Origin: Octadecabacter dasysiphoniae
GTDB lineage: Bacteria > Pseudomonadota > Alphaproteobacteria > Rhodobacterales > Rhodobacteraceae
DNA: 64,000 nt
NCBI RefSeq assembly: GCF_021532615.1
Contig: NZ_JAKGAQ010000004.1
Span: 248,001-312,000 of the forward strand
Reading direction: 5' to 3'
The notes under the pieces: model-generated
Told to the model about the DNA's origin: nothing
The model's database searches: none
The model's input: only the letters and a program-made list of their open reading frames with translations
Shown: positions 9,075-17,080 of the stretch, one piece after another
How the letters are laid out: every line of letters begins with the position of its first letter
How positions within the stretch are numbered: the first letter of the stretch is position 1
Program-made: the position numbers and the translations under genes

Positions 9075-10790
9075 ATGCTGTATTTTGGACAAACGTCTGA
9101 TCGACGATCTGGCTTTCTTTCGACAGTTGCGGTGATCGCAGCGCTAGGGGCTGGATCAGCGTCCGCGCAATCGCTGCGTGATGCGGGCGGTCCGGCTGAA
9201 TTTCCACCATCATCTTTCACGGCCAATCAATACGTCGACAGCCGCGGATGCGTCTTTGTGCGCGCCGGAATTGGCGGGGCAACGGAATGGGTCCCACGTG
9301 TTTCGCGCAGCCGCGAACAATTGTGTGGCTTTGCGCCCACGCAGGTCGCTGGCGCGTCCTCGGTGGCGCCGCGCGTCAACGCACCCAACCCATTGGACAC
9401 GCCCGTTGCCGGACTTGAGGCACGCGCGCCTGCACCGGTGCAAGCCGCAGCCCCTGTCATCGCCGCAGCCCCGGCGCCTGTCGTGCGCGCACCTGCACCG
9501 ACCCCAACCGTCAGCGCGCCCACATCGCGACGCAACCTTCCGACGTCTTCCGCCAATGCGATCAACCCGCTGACGGGCCGCCCTGTTGGTGCCGCCGCAC
9601 CGCGCGTGCCAGTTCAAACAGCGGCCCCATCGCCAAGGGTCATTACGGCACCAGCCGCGACGACAAGCCCACGGGTTTTGACACGCGCGCAGGCCTGTGC
9701 GGGCCTTACCGGTGTGCAGCCTAATTTGATCAGCCAGCGCACGGGTCAGCCAATCAATTGCGGTGGTGGTACGGGCGTTCAGATCGCGGCGGCAACACAG
9801 CGCCCCGCGGCGGCAACACCGGCAACACAATCGCGGATGTCACGGGCGCAGGCCTGTGCGGACTCTGCAGCAACAGGACGCCAATACGTCAGTGCGACGA
9901 CAGGTTTGCCCATGCGATGCGGCCCCCAAAGCCAGGCCATCACATCTGGCAACAGCACATTTGATCGCCTGCGTGCAGATCTTGCCCGCCCACAGCGCAG
10001 CTATTCCAATCCGCTTGATGCGGCCCCGGGTGCTTTGTTCGCCCCCGGCATTCGCCCACGCGTCGCATCGACGAGTGCCGTTCCTTATTCCAACCCCCTC
10101 GACGGGGCACCCGGTTCGACAACATTTACCCCGGGCGTGAACACGCGTCTTGCGGCAAGCTGTAATTTTGGCGGCTCAACCGGATCGATGTCCGGACGGT
10201 GCGGGCCACAGGCACAATCGCCATCAGGTCAGGCGACCAACCTTGTGGCGCGTGCGCGCACATCGCCCTCATCGCAGGGTATCGTCGCGCAGATTTTGGG
10301 CCAGGAACCCGCACCCTATTCTAACCCGGCCCGCAGCTATGCCCTGCCAGCGCCCACAGTCGCGCCCGGGTACCAATCGGTATGGAATGATGGCCGTTTG
10401 AACACGCAGCGCGGCATTCGCACGGGCCCACAAATCCAAAGCCCGTCAGGCGCGACAAACACGGTGCGCTATGCAACGGCCCCGCGCGCGCAGGCGGCCC
10501 AGCAGCCCCGCGCTGTGACGCCCGCCGCCGCGCAACCAAGCCAGCGCAGCGAACAACTCAGCGGCCACCGCTACGTTCAGGTCGGCACATTTGCGACCCG
10601 CGATCAGGCACAATCAATCGCACAATCGTTGCGCGCGCGTGGCTTGCCAATGCGGATCGGTGTGTTCAATCAGAACGGTCAGGAAATGCGCATGGTTCTG
10701 GCTGGACCGTTTGGCAGTGACAGCCAGCTACAAAACGCGCTGGGGACAGCACGTGGCGCTGGTTATTCGGGCGCGTTTACACGCCGCTAA
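9075..10790 (+). CDS. Exported SPOR-domain protein
   Basis: About 571 residues from the ATG at 9075 (GTGGGGG upstream); a TTG at 9036 is less likely. An N-terminal signal peptide ([16 protein letters not shown]) is followed by a long Ala/Pro-rich, probably disordered region, two copies of a Cys-bearing unit ([10 protein letters not shown]...INCGG and [10 protein letters not shown]...MRCGP), two copies of a YSNPLD.APG unit and a C-terminal SPOR domain (about 75 residues, starting [17 protein letters not shown]). SPOR domains bind denuded glycan strands at division septa, so a periplasmic cell-wall role is likely; the exact partner is unknown. A strong terminator follows. Confidence 0.85.
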   Translation: MLYFGQTSDRRSGFLSTVAVIAALGAGSASAQSLRDAGGPAEFPPSSFTANQYVDSRGCVFVRAGIGGATEWVPRVSRSREQLCGFAPTQVAGASSVAPRVNAPNPLDTPVAGLEARAPAPVQAAAPVIAAAPAPVVRAPAPTPTVSAPTSRRNLPTSSANAINPLTGRPVGAAAPRVPVQTAAPSPRVITAPAATTSPRVLTRAQACAGLTGVQPNLISQRTGQPINCGGGTGVQIAAATQRPAAATPATQSRMSRAQACADSAATGRQYVSATTGLPMRCGPQSQAITSGNSTFDRLRADLARPQRSYSNPLDAAPGALFAPGIRPRVASTSAVPYSNPLDGAPGSTTFTPGVNTRLAASCNFGGSTGSMSGRCGPQAQSPSGQATNLVARARTSPSSQGIVAQILGQEPAPYSNPARSYALPAPTVAPGYQSVWNDGRLNTQRGIRTGPQIQSPSGATNTVRYATAPRAQAAQQPRAVTPAAAQPSQRSEQLSGHRYVQVGTFATRDQAQSIAQSLRARGLPMRIGVFNQNGQEMRMVLAGPFGSDSQLQNALGTARGAGYSGAFTRR

Positions 10791-10808
10791 GACTTGCGAA
10801 ATTTACAC

Positions 10809-10841
10809 AAAGCCCTGCGATCCAGTCGCGGGGCTTTTTCA
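10809..10841 (+). terminator. Rho-independent terminator after the SPOR gene
   Basis: AAAGCCCTGCGA and TCGCGGGGCTTT form a 12-bp stem (one T:G wobble) around a short loop, followed by a T run. It lies 19 bp after the SPOR gene stop. Confidence 0.85.
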
Positions 10842-10845
10842 CGTC

Positions 10846-11862
10846 TTAACCACAGATCCCTTGCAGGCTGATCCATTCCGCGTCGCTTAGCAGTGCGGTT
10901 GGTTGCGTGGTTTTCATCGGATCGGCCTCAATCAAGCCAAGGGTGGTTTCGCCCGTGACATCAAGGGCATAGGCGAAGGGCGTGCTCGGCACCTGCGCCT
11001 GTTCGAACAGTGCCAGCAGGCCCGCATCATCCACCCGCGGTGACGGGTTGGCGAACAGAGTTACAGCGTAATCCTGCAATGTGTCAGGGGCGATGTCGCC
11101 GGTTGTCAGCAGGGTAAACGTCGTCCCGATCCCGGCCTCTTGCAGGACCGCCGCAAGGGGATCTTGTCGGCGCACCTGTGCAGCCGCTGCGATGATATGG
11201 CCGGCGACCACGGCGGGATCTTCGGTGTCTTCAATCAGATCGCGGTTCATCACAATCAACCCGCCAGGCAAATAAACAGCCGTTTCAGGGCCGGAGGGGA
11301 CAACAAAAACCTGCCCGCCCGCATCTGGACCAAGGGCGCGTGCGTGCAGTTTTCCCAGCGCTTGGGTGCCAAGCGGGCTGCGGCAGGTTTGCCCCGTGAC
11401 CCGCTGGATATGGCCAAGCAGCGTGGCCCCGATTTCGGCGCGTTTGACGGTGGGCACGACAGATTGTGCTTCTCTTATCAGCGCGTTGGGCAGCCAGAAC
11501 ACACCCAAACCGACAAACCCTGCGACGACGGCCAGAATGCCCACGCTGCGCAATCGGCCCGGCCTGCTGCGCCGCCGTTTGACGGTTTTGCGTACCTTTT
11601 CCATCGCATCAATCATGAAATCATCACTGATTTCAAGGGTCTCGACCGCGTCACTGGCGGGCGTAAACAGGGCAGGGCGTTCGCCCGCATTCAGGCGCTG
11701 AACTGCCGGAAGGGACCAATGGGTTAACGGGCGTCCAGCACTGTCTGAAATCACCAATGTGGCCTCGCCGAAGGACACCGTGACTTCACGGCGCTGCGCA
11801 TCCGGATCGGGCCGCCAAAGGCCGCCGCTTTCCAATCGCGAAAATTCGGTCAGTGCTGTCAT
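10846..11862 (-). CDS. Membrane-anchored protein with degenerate M48-peptidase-like domain
   Basis: 338 residues from the ATG giving MTALTEFSRLESGGLW; in-frame starts further upstream have no ribosome site. An N-terminal cytoplasmic part of about 115 residues is followed by a basic stretch (VKRRRSRPGRLRS), one membrane helix (VGILAVVAGFVGLGVFWLP) and a domain where YLPGGLIVMNRDLIEDTEDP and VVAGHIIAAAAQ follow the order of M48 metallopeptidases. The HExxH zinc motif is replaced by AGHIIAA, so it is unlikely to be catalytic. The fold assignment is inference from that segment. Confidence 0.6.
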   Translation of the reverse strand: MTALTEFSRLESGGLWRPDPDAQRREVTVSFGEATLVISDSAGRPLTHWSLPAVQRLNAGERPALFTPASDAVETLEISDDFMIDAMEKVRKTVKRRRSRPGRLRSVGILAVVAGFVGLGVFWLPNALIREAQSVVPTVKRAEIGATLLGHIQRVTGQTCRSPLGTQALGKLHARALGPDAGGQVFVVPSGPETAVYLPGGLIVMNRDLIEDTEDPAVVAGHIIAAAAQVRRQDPLAAVLQEAGIGTTFTLLTTGDIAPDTLQDYAVTLFANPSPRVDDAGLLALFEQAQVPSTPFAYALDVTGETTLGLIEADPMKTTQPTALLSDAEWISLQGICG

Positions 11863-11995
11863 GTTGGGGCCTGCTCTGCCTCCGGTTTTTTGCATCATAA
11901 CGCGGGCGGATTTGAAAAGACAGGGCCGCAATGCATGCCTTGTCCGGCATCCGCAGGCAGGTCATGATATGTCGGATGTATTTCGGAGCCTGTTC

Positions 11996-12772
11996 ATGAA
12001 AATCGCTGATATTATCAATCTGGATCACTACGCGATGGACGCCGCGTTTGGTGCGGCGTGTGCCGCCACCTTGGACGCAGACGGCGTTTTGGTGCTGCCC
12101 GAATTCATTCGCCCCGATGCGCTGGCGGCGATGCAGGCCGAAGCGATTGCAGGACAAGACAGCGCCTATTTTTGTGCCCAGAACCATTCGGTTTATCTGA
12201 CACCTGCTGATCCTGCCTTTGGTCCCGATCATCCCGCCAACCGTCAGGTTGAATCCTCCAAAGGGTGCATTTGCGATGATATGGTTGGCGCGGCGTCGCC
12301 TTTGCGCACCCTGTATGACGATGTCGGGTTTCGCGATTTTGTGAAACGCACGACTGGCGAAACGCAGCTTCATGCCTACGCCGACCCGTTGTCGTCCATC
12401 AACATCCACTACGCGGGGCGCGGGCAGGAACTTGGTTGGCATTTTGACAATTCGTCCTTTGCGATCACCCTGTTGATCCAGAAACCGGATGCGGGATCGC
12501 GGTTTGAATATCTGCGTGATTTGCGCGATGCGGACGCAGGCGAGATGAACTTTGACGGCGTCGCGGATTTGCTTGACGGGCGCGTGGCGCCGCGTGTTCT
12601 TGAAATGGAGCCGGGCACGCTCGTGCTGTTTCGCGGGCGCAATTCCATTCACCGTGTATCGCCCAACGAAAGCGACAAAATGCGGATGCTGGCCGTGCTG
12701 GCTTACAACGCACAAGCGGGTGTTGAGCTGTCGGAAAGCGCGCGTATGACGTTTTATGGGCGTCTGGGCTAG
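11996..12772 (+). CDS. Putative 2-oxoglutarate/Fe(II)-type oxygenase
   Basis: 258 residues. The iron-binding facial triad can be read as HFD in ELGWHFDNSSFAITLLIQ plus a distal His in RGRNSIHRVSP, followed by an Arg (DKMRMLAVLAY) that could hold 2-oxoglutarate. This arrangement is typical of the HalD/ArpA-like non-haem iron oxygenases; substrate unknown. The start at 11996 follows CGGAG; an ATG at 11969 in frame is possible. It converges with the acyl-CoA ligase gene, with a small GTCGG/CCGAC hairpin between the two stops. Confidence 0.6.
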   Translation: MKIADIINLDHYAMDAAFGAACAATLDADGVLVLPEFIRPDALAAMQAEAIAGQDSAYFCAQNHSVYLTPADPAFGPDHPANRQVESSKGCICDDMVGAASPLRTLYDDVGFRDFVKRTTGETQLHAYADPLSSINIHYAGRGQELGWHFDNSSFAITLLIQKPDAGSRFEYLRDLRDADAGEMNFDGVADLLDGRVAPRVLEMEPGTLVLFRGRNSIHRVSPNESDKMRMLAVLAYNAQAGVELSESARMTFYGRLG

Positions 12773-12778
12773 GGTCGG

Positions 12779-14404
12779 TCAGGCCGACTTAAACGACTTT
12801 CGCAATTCGAATTTCTGGATTTTTCCGGTCGATGTTTTTGGCAATTCGCCGAACACGACCTTCTTGGGGCATTTGAACCCTGCAAGGCGTTCGCGGGTAA
12901 ACGCGATCAACGCGGCCTCGTCCCCGTTGTGCCCTTCTTTCAGTTCAACAAAGGCGCAGGGCACTTCACCCCATTTATCATCTGGCATAGCGACCACGGC
13001 GCATAGCATCACGTCAGGATGCCCCATCAGCGCGCTTTCAACTTCGACAGAGCTGATGTTTTCACCGCCCGAAATGATAATATCCTTGGCGCGGTCTGCG
13101 ATCTGGATAGATCCATCCGCGTGTTGAACAGCCAGATCTTCCGAATGGAAATATCCGCCTTTGAATGCCTTGGCGGTGGCGTCGGGGTTTTTCAAATACC
13201 CTTTCATCACGGAATTGCCGCGGATCACGATTTCGCCCTGCGTCGCGCCGTCCATCGGCACCTGTTCCATCGCATCTGACATGACGGTGATGTCTTCCAT
13301 TTGCGGAAATGCGACGCCTTGTCGGGCTTTGATCGCGGCCTGTTCGTCTTGGGGCAGATCGTCCCAATCTTCATTCCACAAACATTCGGTCACGTGGCCG
13401 TAGGTTTCTGTCAGCCCGTAAACCTGCTGGACGTTGAACCCCAGCGTGCCGATCGCGGCCAATGTGGCGGGGGCAGGCGGTGCGCCCGCTGTGAACACCT
13501 CAACCGTGTGATCAAAATCGCGACGTTCGGTGTCTTTGGCGTTCACCAAAAGGTTCAACACGATGGGCGCTCCGCCAAAGTGGGTCACACCTTCGTCGGC
13601 AATCGCATCATAAATCGCAGCCGCCGAAATATCGCGACAACATACAACCGTGCCGCCCAGCATCGGCATCATCCATGTGTGGTTCCAGCCGTTGCAGTGA
13701 AACAGCGGCACGATGGTCAGGAATTTTGGGTGCAGCGTCATACGCCATGTGACGGGCGTGCCCATGGTCATCAGATACGCGCCGCGGTGATGATACACGA
13801 CGCCCTTGGGCCGCCCTGTGGTGCCGGATGTGTAATTCAGCGCAAGGCTTTCCCATTCATCCTGCGGCATGATCCAGTTGAACGCGGGGTCACCCGCATC
13901 CAGGAACGTTTCGTAATCAATTTGTTCGCCAATTTCAGGCACACCGGCCTGGGCATCGGGCACTTCGACGACAAGCGGCGCGTCGCCCTCCATCAGATCA
14001 ATCGCCTGCATGCACACGGGCAAAAACTGGCTGTCACAGATCACGACCTTGGCTTCGCCGTGATCAAAGATATAGGCGATCGTGTCCACATCCAGCCGGA
14101 TGTTGATGGTGTTCAGGACGGCGCCCGCCGCCGGCACGCCGAAATGCGCCTCTGCTTGGGCGGGGATATTGGGCAGCAGTGTCGCCACAACATCACCGGG
14201 CTGCACACCCGCCTGCACCAAGGCCGACGCCAGCTGTGATACGCGCGCATGATACTGCGCGTAGGTCAGGCGCATGTCGCCATAAACCAACGCCTCGCGG
14301 GTTGGGAACACCTTGGCGGCGCGCGCCAAATGGCTCAACGGGGTCAACGGCACATAGTTTGCGGGGGTCTTGTCCAGACCTGTCTCGTCCCTCATCCAAC
14401 CCAT
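12779..14404 (-). CDS. Acyl-CoA synthetase (AMP-forming), DmdB/FadD-like
   Basis: 541 residues from the ATG that follows GGGAGGA. An ANL-superfamily adenylate-forming ligase: P-loop LNYTSGTTGRPKGVVYHH, YGLTETYGH (A5 motif), YFHSEDLAV and DRAKDIIISGGENISSVEVE (A7/A8), and the catalytic Lys near the end in KTSTGKIQKFELR. It activates a carboxylic acid to the acyl-CoA with ATP in the cytoplasm. Roseobacter proteins of this build include methylmercaptopropionate-CoA ligases (DmdB) and medium-chain acyl-CoA ligases; the sequence read by eye does not separate these. A divergent transporter gene starts 137 bp away. Confidence 0.9.
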   Translation of the reverse strand: MGWMRDETGLDKTPANYVPLTPLSHLARAAKVFPTREALVYGDMRLTYAQYHARVSQLASALVQAGVQPGDVVATLLPNIPAQAEAHFGVPAAGAVLNTINIRLDVDTIAYIFDHGEAKVVICDSQFLPVCMQAIDLMEGDAPLVVEVPDAQAGVPEIGEQIDYETFLDAGDPAFNWIMPQDEWESLALNYTSGTTGRPKGVVYHHRGAYLMTMGTPVTWRMTLHPKFLTIVPLFHCNGWNHTWMMPMLGGTVVCCRDISAAAIYDAIADEGVTHFGGAPIVLNLLVNAKDTERRDFDHTVEVFTAGAPPAPATLAAIGTLGFNVQQVYGLTETYGHVTECLWNEDWDDLPQDEQAAIKARQGVAFPQMEDITVMSDAMEQVPMDGATQGEIVIRGNSVMKGYLKNPDATAKAFKGGYFHSEDLAVQHADGSIQIADRAKDIIISGGENISSVEVESALMGHPDVMLCAVVAMPDDKWGEVPCAFVELKEGHNGDEAALIAFTRERLAGFKCPKKVVFGELPKTSTGKIQKFELRKSFKSA

Positions 14405-14456
14405 AGCGTGTCCTCCCAGATGCTCTCTCAATTGTCTGACATATAAAGTGGTGAGT

Positions 14457-14473
14457 GTTTGGAAATGTCAAAC
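14457..14473. promoter_or_regulatory. GTTTG-N7-CAAAC inverted repeat in a divergent promoter
   Basis: Arms GTTTG (14457-14461) and CAAAC (14469-14473) separated by seven bases, between the divergent acyl-CoA ligase (start 14404) and EamA transporter (start 14542). Possible operator; short enough that chance is a real alternative. Confidence 0.25.
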
Positions 14474-14541
14474 GCAGATCATTGCTTGCATGCGTCGTTT
14501 TTAGACTGGCACTTGGTCTGCCCATTCACGACAGTGGGATT

Positions 14542-15441
14542 ATGCAATCAACCAATTCCACCCTTTCGACGCTGTGCACCCTGTCTGGCATGTTTGTTCT
14601 TGGGGTCAGCGACAACCTGATTGTCCTTGTCTCTGAAATTTCGTCGCTTTGGCTGTTTCACGCGGCCCGCTCTGCGGTGGCGATGCCGCTGATCTTTGTG
14701 CTGACACTGCTGGGCTTGGGCGTGTTTCGCGCACATCGCCCTGCAATGGTTCTGGCGCGCAACTTTTTCACCGCGACAGCCCTGCTGATTTATTTTGGCT
14801 GCCTTGCGGTGCTGCCCATCGGGGTGGTCGTCGCAGGGCTGTTCACCGCGCCGATCTTTGTGTTGGTCTTTTCTGTTCTGTTTCGCGGCCAACAGGTGGG
14901 CCTGTGGCGCTGGCTGGCCGTGGGGATCGGGTTTTGCGGTGCTCTTTTGGTGGTCTGGCCCCAGGATGGCGGGCTGACATGGCTGTCGCTGTTCCCGATT
15001 GTGGCGGGTGTCTTTTATGCCATCGGGGCGATTGGAACACGGGCGTGGTGCGAAGGCGAAGATGCCTTTGTGATGGCCTTCGCGTATTTTCTGATCCTCG
15101 GGATCTATGGCGCAATTGGGGTGGCCGTGCTGGCGGTGTTCCCCTTGGACGCCGCACCATTGGCAGACGGCTGGATGCAACGCGGCTACGTCGCCCCGAA
15201 CCTGACAGTGGCTTGGGTCGTGGTGGCGCAGGCTGTGGGCAGCATCATCGGTGTCGTTCTTTTGACCCGGGGCTATCAATTGGGCGAAGCGTCCTATGTC
15301 GCGATTAACGAATATTCCCTGATCGTATTCGCATCGTTCTTTGCCTGGCTGATGTGGGGGCAAACCCTTGGGCTTGTGGCACTGATCGGGATTGCGATGA
15401 TCATTGCATCAGGGTCCATCATCGCGCTGAGGTCAAAATGA
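14542..15441 (+). CDS. EamA/DMT-family membrane transporter
   Basis: 299 residues from the ATG preceded by GTGGGA. About ten hydrophobic segments in two similar halves, as in the drug/metabolite transporter superfamily (RhaT/YdcZ-like S-adenosylmethionine or metabolite exporters). Typical features: an early SSLWLFHAARSAVAMPLIF, GVVVAGLFTAPIFVLVFSVL, a mid-protein GALLVVWPQDGG, and a last helix pair ending in IASGSIIALRSK. Substrate unknown. Its stop overlaps the sulfotransferase start (ATGA), so the two are probably co-translated. Confidence 0.82.
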   Translation: MQSTNSTLSTLCTLSGMFVLGVSDNLIVLVSEISSLWLFHAARSAVAMPLIFVLTLLGLGVFRAHRPAMVLARNFFTATALLIYFGCLAVLPIGVVVAGLFTAPIFVLVFSVLFRGQQVGLWRWLAVGIGFCGALLVVWPQDGGLTWLSLFPIVAGVFYAIGAIGTRAWCEGEDAFVMAFAYFLILGIYGAIGVAVLAVFPLDAAPLADGWMQRGYVAPNLTVAWVVVAQAVGSIIGVVLLTRGYQLGEASYVAINEYSLIVFASFFAWLMWGQTLGLVALIGIAMIIASGSIIALRSK

Positions 15442-16091
15442 TTATTTCGCGCGGGCGTGGCTATATCTTTGTGCACATCCCTAAGACGGGCGGAACGGCC
15501 ATGGCCCTCGCGCTGGAAGATCGTGCCAAGGCGGATGACATCATGATTGGCGATACTCCGAAGGCGGTGAAACGGCGTGGCAAGGTGAAGGGCGTGCAGA
15601 CGGCGGGGCGGTTGTGGAAACATTCCACGCTGGCGGACGCCGAAGGTTTGATCACGCGCGATGACATGCGCGATCTGTTCACCTTTACCCTCGTGCGCAA
15701 TCCGTGGGACCGCATGGTCAGCTATTTCCATTGGCTCCGAACCCAAAGTTTTGATCATCCCGCAGTGGCCTTGGCGCAGTCCAAAGGGTTTTCGGGGTTT
15801 TTGAACGCGCCGCTGACACAGGCCACGTTTCGCAAAAACCCCTATGCATCCTATCTGACTGACAGTGCGGGGGTGCAGCACGCTGATCTTTATATCCGGC
15901 TCGAACACCTCGCGGATGATATCGCCCCGCTTGCCGATCTATTGGGGTTTATGCCGGACATGAAAATCGCCAACGCAAGCGCACGGCCCCGTGATTGGCG
16001 CGGGTTCTATACGGAATCAGATGCTGAACTTCTTGGGGAATTGTGCGCCACGGACATCAAAACCCATGGATATACCTTCGATCCGGCATGA
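15438..16091 (+). CDS. Sulfotransferase-family protein
   Basis: 217 residues from the ATG overlapping the upstream stop. Both PAPS-binding elements are visible: the 5'-phosphosulfate loop FVHIPKTGGTAMA near the N-terminus and the 3'-phosphate strand TLVRNPWDRMVSYFHWL around residue 85. This is the Sulfotransfer_2 type, acting on carbohydrates or other small acceptors; the acceptor here is unknown. Coupling with the EamA transporter suggests the product or precursor may be moved by it, which is inference. Confidence 0.8.
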   Translation: MIISRGRGYIFVHIPKTGGTAMALALEDRAKADDIMIGDTPKAVKRRGKVKGVQTAGRLWKHSTLADAEGLITRDDMRDLFTFTLVRNPWDRMVSYFHWLRTQSFDHPAVALAQSKGFSGFLNAPLTQATFRKNPYASYLTDSAGVQHADLYIRLEHLADDIAPLADLLGFMPDMKIANASARPRDWRGFYTESDAELLGELCATDIKTHGYTFDPA

Positions 16092-16203
16092 CGCGCGGGC
16101 CTGATTGTTTCCAGTTTCATGGTTAATCGCCCGTTTACCAATTCATTCCCCGTTAAGTTTGATCAATGCCCCAAACTTGCCCCTTTGTGCGCCAAGGAGC
16201 GCC

Positions 16204-16941
16204 ATGGGAATCACCCCAAATGATTTTGTTGCTACCGACCACGTCACTGCCAAAACAAAAACGGCGCGGTCGAAAATCAAAACAAGACATGGGGATGTCA
16301 AAATGTTTGCTTGGAAAAACACCGCTTGGGACGCTGCTAAAAACGAGTCCGCACTGCCAAAACTGGACGCACGGACAACCGGAATGGTTGCGGGCACAAA
16401 GGTCGCCACGAACGCTGGATGGGCGAACGTCGAAACGATCCGCGAGGGCCAGCAGGTTTTGACATTTGATGGCGGGCTTCAAACCGTCATCGCAGTCACA
16501 CGTCATCCGTTGATGGCCGACACCGGCGAAATCGCAAGCTGGCCGTTGTTCGTGCCTGCCGGTGCTTTGGGCAACCGCGCTGACATGACGATCCTGCCGC
16601 ACCAATCCGTTATGATCGAAAGCGACGCGGCAGAAGATATGACAGGCGATCCCTTTGCGCTGATCCCGGGTGCGGCATTGTCCGGCTTTCGCGGCATCAC
16701 CCAGATGCGCGCGTCCGATTGGGTTGAGGTGATCCAATTGCACTTTGCGCAGGACGAAATCGTATTCGCCAACATTGGTGCGTTGTTCTTGTGCCGTGCG
16801 CAGGCTGACCTGATGTCAGACGCGCCAGCATCGTCCTATGACGTTTTGTCGATTGAGGTGGCCGAGGACCTGATCGATTGCCTGATGTTTGAAGACGAAG
16901 GCCACGCGCCATCGTTTTCCACACAAACCGTGGCGGCCTAA
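16204..16941 (+). CDS. Hint-domain protein lacking the N-terminal catalytic Cys
   Basis: 245 residues from the ATG with AAGGAG five bases upstream. Residues about 60-200 form a Hedgehog/intein (Hint_2) domain: MVAGTKVATNAGWANVETIR, GQQVLTFDGGLQTV, RHPLMADTGE, a penetrated strand ILPHQSVMIES and HFAQDEIVFANIGALFLC. Hint domains normally begin with Cys at the splice or cleavage point; here that position is in TTGMVAGTK with no Cys, so self-processing is unlikely. Such proteins are common in Rhodobacterales, often near secreted proteins; function unknown. A strong terminator follows. Confidence 0.8.
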   Translation: MGITPNDFVATDHVTAKTKTARSKIKTRHGDVKMFAWKNTAWDAAKNESALPKLDARTTGMVAGTKVATNAGWANVETIREGQQVLTFDGGLQTVIAVTRHPLMADTGEIASWPLFVPAGALGNRADMTILPHQSVMIESDAAEDMTGDPFALIPGAALSGFRGITQMRASDWVEVIQLHFAQDEIVFANIGALFLCRAQADLMSDAPASSYDVLSIEVAEDLIDCLMFEDEGHAPSFSTQTVAA

Positions 16942-17032
16942 CGCCACGTACGAGTTGCAACCGGGGGCTGTTCCTTCGATTGCAGCCGTTCGGGCCTCGG
17001 GCTTTCCCCCAGAAAAAACGAGGGTCGAACGG

Positions 17033-17068
17033 GCCCCGCCGCTGGTGACAGCGGCGGGGCAGTTTTTT
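17033..17068 (+). terminator. Rho-independent terminator after the Hint gene
   Basis: Perfect 12-bp stem GCCCCGCCGCTG/CAGCGGCGGGGC with a GTGA loop, followed by AGTTTTTT. It lies between the Hint gene and the convergent fadJ-like gene. Confidence 0.9.
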
Positions 17069-17080
17069 GGCAAAGGGCGT

